From contig JAHRXB010000204.1 of NCBI GenBank assembly GCA_019104905.1, positions 1 through 7,640 on the forward strand: a stretch of DNA of 7,640 nt. The letters are read 5' to 3'. The stretch comes from Bdellovibrio sp. GTDB lineage: Bacteria > Bdellovibrionota > Bdellovibrionia > Bdellovibrionales > Bdellovibrionaceae. The notes beneath the pieces are model-generated. The model ran no database searches. It was not told the DNA's origin and saw only the letters and a list, made by a program, of their open reading frames with translations. Below, in pieces: positions 5,236 to 7,640 of this stretch (the stretch's first letter is position 1; each line of letters begins with the position of its first letter). The translations under genes were made by a program, and so were the position numbers.

Positions 5236-7266
5236 TTATAAGGCTCCGTATTTTTTCAGCTTAATGTAAGCCTTTTTGTAATATTCCCCATCCGGAACAT
5301 CGAGCTCCAGAATTTTTCTCCACTTATCTTTGGCTCCGGACTTGGACTCCCCACCGTCGACGTTTCCAAAGCTTTCTTCAAGAATTCCCTCTTGATAGAT
5401 AGACATCATTTGTTTACGTAACTCAACGGTGTACCGCTCAATCCGCTCGGGAAGATCCGGGTTGGTCGGATCCATGGCGCGAGCCTTTCTAAGAGCCATG
5501 ATCGCTCCCTTCAGATTCTGAGACTGGTAATACTTTTCAGCTTCGCTTTGGAGTGTTGCTGTCTTCGAGTTCATCATCTGACGAATCGATGCAATATTTC
5601 TTTGCGACTGACTTTTGAAACCATTGGGATCCGGAAGCTTGGATTCCATCACTTTTTCATAAGCGGCAATAGCATCCAGAGGTTTTCCCGATTTATGCAC
5701 TTTTTGGGCGCGATCATACAGCGCGCGAAGTTTTGCGACCTGTGATTGATAAACAGCTCTTTCCGCATCCTTGGCTTCACGTTGGGCGTTGATATGCTCG
5801 ACCTGGGCCTTCAACTCCAAGATCCGCGGATGTTCGGGATTGAACTGAAGGACCGGGCTCAAACACTCTTCCAAATCAGCCACTGTGATCGAGGGATTGA
5901 TCTTCTTTTGGCATTCGGTCGCCTGCTTTTGAATCTTTTCTTCCGTCTCTATTTTTGCCTTTTCAATTTCTTCCTGACGACGCTGCTGCTCTTGAATGAA
6001 GATGGCCTCTTTAGAAAGACGTTCGATCTCTTTAATGTCTTCGTAATCAGGAACTACTTCCTGGATCTTCACAATCTCGTCCTGGGCAAGCTGATACTTC
6101 CCTTGCATATAAAGATTTTTAGCATCTTTATAACGTTGACGAACCAGGGCCTGCTGTTCAGGTTTCAATTTTAAAAATGCCTCTTGCGGAGAACCCGGAC
6201 CCACGAGAGCTCCTGGATTCGGAGGAGGGAGCTCATTATTACTGCCACTAAAAAAGTAAGCGAGCGCTAAAAGCACCACCGCTCCGACAATAATTTTAGG
6301 TCGATTTTTTTGAAAATCGAATTTTTTGGTCTCTGTAGGAAGAGGGCCTCCCGGCATCGGGGCTGTTCCTACAGCCGGATACTGCATCTGTGGCTGATAG
6401 GGCATTGGCGCCATACCGCCTTGATAAGGCATCAACTCATGGGAGGGTTGTTGCTGGTACTCCATTGGCAAGACCTCTGAGCCCATCGGCACCAAAGGAT
6501 TAGGAGGCTGGACATTCACCAACTCCAAACGACTTTGAAAACTTGAATCGTGCAATTCAAAATAGAGATAATTGGTGAGCACACTGATAGCGTCACCACT
6601 TTTAATGGGAGTCGGCTCGGAGGCTGAAATCGGAGTTCCGTTCAGCAAAGTTCCATTCACACTGCCTAAATCAATAATAACAAATTGAGAACCTGCACGA
6701 CGAATTTCAAATTGACGTCGACTGACTCTTTGATCGCGAATTTGAATATGACAAGAAGAGTCTCTCCCCGCCACCCAAGAATCGCCCGCATCCAGACGAA
6801 GCATCTCTTGAGTTTCATTCTGAGTATCAACAATTTTTATATAGGGCGTGGTGGGCGACGCTCCGATAACGGTTTTCTCTTCGCTTCCATCAAAACCCTC
6901 TGACGATTCCGCTCCCGCAACGGCCGGAAGATGAGGTGACTCTTCAGAGGTTTGTGGCATCGAGGCCTCTGCTGAAGTATTAAGGAAGTCAAACTCATAG
7001 GGAGGAATAGCAAATTGACTGCCATGATCTAAGGTGAACTGCTGAACCTGTTCGCCATTGTAAACGACCTCTCCATAGCGAGAGACCACTTCCACATTCC
7101 ATGCCCCATTTGCAAAGTACACTTTAAAATGTTCGCGAGAAATCCCTTTTTCCGGCTGCAAGACGATATCACTATCCTCTTTGCGACCCGCAATATAGGT
7201 ACGATCCTCTGACAAGGTGAGATCGTAAACAGGTTTTCCCCTTAAGCGAACTCTGAGGCGGGCCAT
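5236..7266 (-). CDS. Two-FHA, single-span membrane protein with periplasmic TPR/coiled-coil tail
   Basis: The 676-residue protein has clear blocks. FHA domain 1 (about 1-96) contains G27-R28 and SREH (43-46). FHA domain 2 (about 142-240) contains G167-R168, SRRQ (182-185) and SVNGTLLNG (202-210). A Met/Pro/Gln/Tyr-rich linker (about 250-312) repeats MPYQ and APMP. Basic residues (KK, K, R, K at 314-324) precede one membrane span (about 325-340), which places the FHA half in the cytoplasm by the positive-inside rule. The rest is outside: a Pro/Gly stretch (346-360) and TPR-like units near 378-412, 452-490, 514-545, 572-605 and 618-672, with charged coiled-coil between. Cys452 and Cys468 could form a disulfide. 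FHA domains bind phospho-threonine, so I infer a scaffold linking a cytoplasmic phospho-signal to an envelope complex. The start is supported by GGAGGG (7281-7276), 9 bases upstream. Confidence 0.88.
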   Translation of the reverse strand: MARLRVRLRGKPVYDLTLSEDRTYIAGRKEDSDIVLQPEKGISREHFKVYFANGAWNVEVVSRYGEVVYNGEQVQQFTLDHGSQFAIPPYEFDFLNTSAEASMPQTSEESPHLPAVAGAESSEGFDGSEEKTVIGASPTTPYIKIVDTQNETQEMLRLDAGDSWVAGRDSSCHIQIRDQRVSRRQFEIRRAGSQFVIIDLGSVNGTLLNGTPISASEPTPIKSGDAISVLTNYLYFELHDSSFQSRLELVNVQPPNPLVPMGSEVLPMEYQQQPSHELMPYQGGMAPMPYQPQMQYPAVGTAPMPGGPLPTETKKFDFQKNRPKIIVGAVVLLALAYFFSGSNNELPPPNPGALVGPGSPQEAFLKLKPEQQALVRQRYKDAKNLYMQGKYQLAQDEIVKIQEVVPDYEDIKEIERLSKEAIFIQEQQRRQEEIEKAKIETEEKIQKQATECQKKINPSITVADLEECLSPVLQFNPEHPRILELKAQVEHINAQREAKDAERAVYQSQVAKLRALYDRAQKVHKSGKPLDAIAAYEKVMESKLPDPNGFKSQSQRNIASIRQMMNSKTATLQSEAEKYYQSQNLKGAIMALRKARAMDPTNPDLPERIERYTVELRKQMMSIYQEGILEESFGNVDGGESKSGAKDKWRKILELDVPDGEYYKKAYIKLKKYGAL
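5244..5247 (-). promoter_or_regulatory. Ribosome binding site that decides the GTG start
   Basis: GGAG on the minus strand lies 9 bases before the GTG at 5234 and inside the last codons of the FHA gene. No ATG exists in frame until residue 44, deep in the fold, so this site supports the GTG and suggests translational coupling. Confidence 0.6.
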
Positions 7267-7268
7267 TA
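7264..7268 (-). other. TAATG stop/start overlap
   Basis: On the minus strand the TAA stop of the TPR gene and the ATG of the FHA gene share one base. The ribosome site GGAGGG (7281-7276) lies within the TPR gene. This indicates translational coupling and probably matched production of the two proteins. Confidence 0.85.
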
Positions 7269-7640
7269 GAATCTACCCTCCAAATTCAAAGTACACTCTT
7301 CATAAAACTGTTTTGCTTCTTTATAACTTGGATCGTCTTTGCGATGTTGTAGCATGGTCATCACATTGGAGTAGTTCGACTGACACATTCTCCAATTCTT
7401 TTTCTCTCTGTAACGGTTGCCTTGAATCATGTTGAATTTTACAAGCTCATCAAATTTAATCTTTGATAAATGAAAGTACCTCTTTGCCAGCTCATTGTCA
7501 GGATCTAAATTCAAAACCACCTGAAAAGCTTCGCGAGCTCGCGCATACTGTCCCTGTTGGAAGTCGCGGAAGCCTTTATTGAAGTTTTCTTGTGCCCGAC
7601 GATATTGAATTGAGTCGTATTTCTCTTTTTTGACGGTCAA
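7266..7640 (-). CDS. TPR protein, C-terminal part (gene runs off the window)
   Basis: The frame is open to the right edge and the visible part is 124-125 residues. A TTG at the very edge could be a start, but the gene more probably continues. Residues about 14-56 are a good tetratricopeptide repeat, with FNKGFRDFQQGQYARA and then VVLNLDPDNELA. Residues about 65-118 form a second helical pair with a TPR-like pattern, ending DDPSYKEAKQFYEEC. TPRs bind protein partners, so it probably works with the FHA protein encoded immediately downstream, whose last repeat has a similar DG-YYKKA ending. No signal peptide can be judged because the N-terminus is not in view. Cys87 and Cys117 occur in the second half. 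Confidence 0.75.
   Translation of the reverse strand: MTVKKEKYDSIQYRRAQENFNKGFRDFQQGQYARAREAFQVVLNLDPDNELAKRYFHLSKIKFDELVKFNMIQGNRYREKKNWRMCQSNYSNVMTMLQHRKDDPSYKEAKQFYEECTLNLEGRF

Noticed and set aside
5746..6174. Plus-strand 142-residue hydrophobic open frame
   Set aside because: It lies antisense to the TPR/coiled-coil tail of the FHA protein. Glu/Lys-rich helices read backwards give Leu/Phe-rich frames, so it is a composition artefact.

Overview
The window looks like chromosomal DNA from a predatory or delta-type Gram-negative bacterium, most likely Bdellovibrio or a close relative. This is inferred from moderate GC, small lipoproteins with an FQNC-type lipobox, an ExbB/ExbD pair, and an FHA/TPR membrane protein. 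No search was run, so the taxon is a judgement. There are no RNA genes, CRISPR arrays, transposases or attachment sites visible. Coding density is high. Seven genes are seen, with partial genes at both ends.

Layout. At 1-336 (minus) is the 5' part of an unrecognised membrane-anchored or secreted protein. A 139-base divergent gap (337-475) follows. At 476-1588 (plus) is a predicted surface lipoprotein with a Gly/Ser tether, an Ig-like domain and a Cys-containing C-terminal region. A symmetric hairpin at 1587-1613 can terminate this gene and the convergent exbB-exbD operon. That operon (2659 down to 1619, minus) encodes an inner-membrane proton-channel pair of the ExbBD/TolQR class with no TonB, TolA or Pal beside it.

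Between exbB and the next gene lies a 77-base divergent region in which good sigma70-like promoters on the two strands share almost the same -10 box. The plus-strand gene (2737-4548) encodes a sulfatase/alkaline-phosphatase-fold lipoprotein that has lost most expected catalytic and metal positions. Its stop codon interlocks with that of the convergent downstream gene.

The right part (7640 down to 4545, minus) is a tightly coupled operon. It contains the C-terminal part of a TPR protein, a 676-residue protein with two cytoplasmic FHA domains, one membrane span and an extracytoplasmic TPR/coiled-coil tail, and a small protein that looks like a PP2C-type phosphatase fold without its metal-binding aspartates. 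Stop/start spacings are -1 and +1 base, and the ribosome binding sites lie inside the preceding gene, which suggests one functional module. My best reading is a trans-envelope phospho-threonine signalling or scaffold complex. It could be an accessory to a secretion/pilus (Tad-like) or gliding (Glt-like) machine, but the window does not settle which. The most unusual theme is two different enzyme folds in neighbouring genes that both appear catalytically dead.
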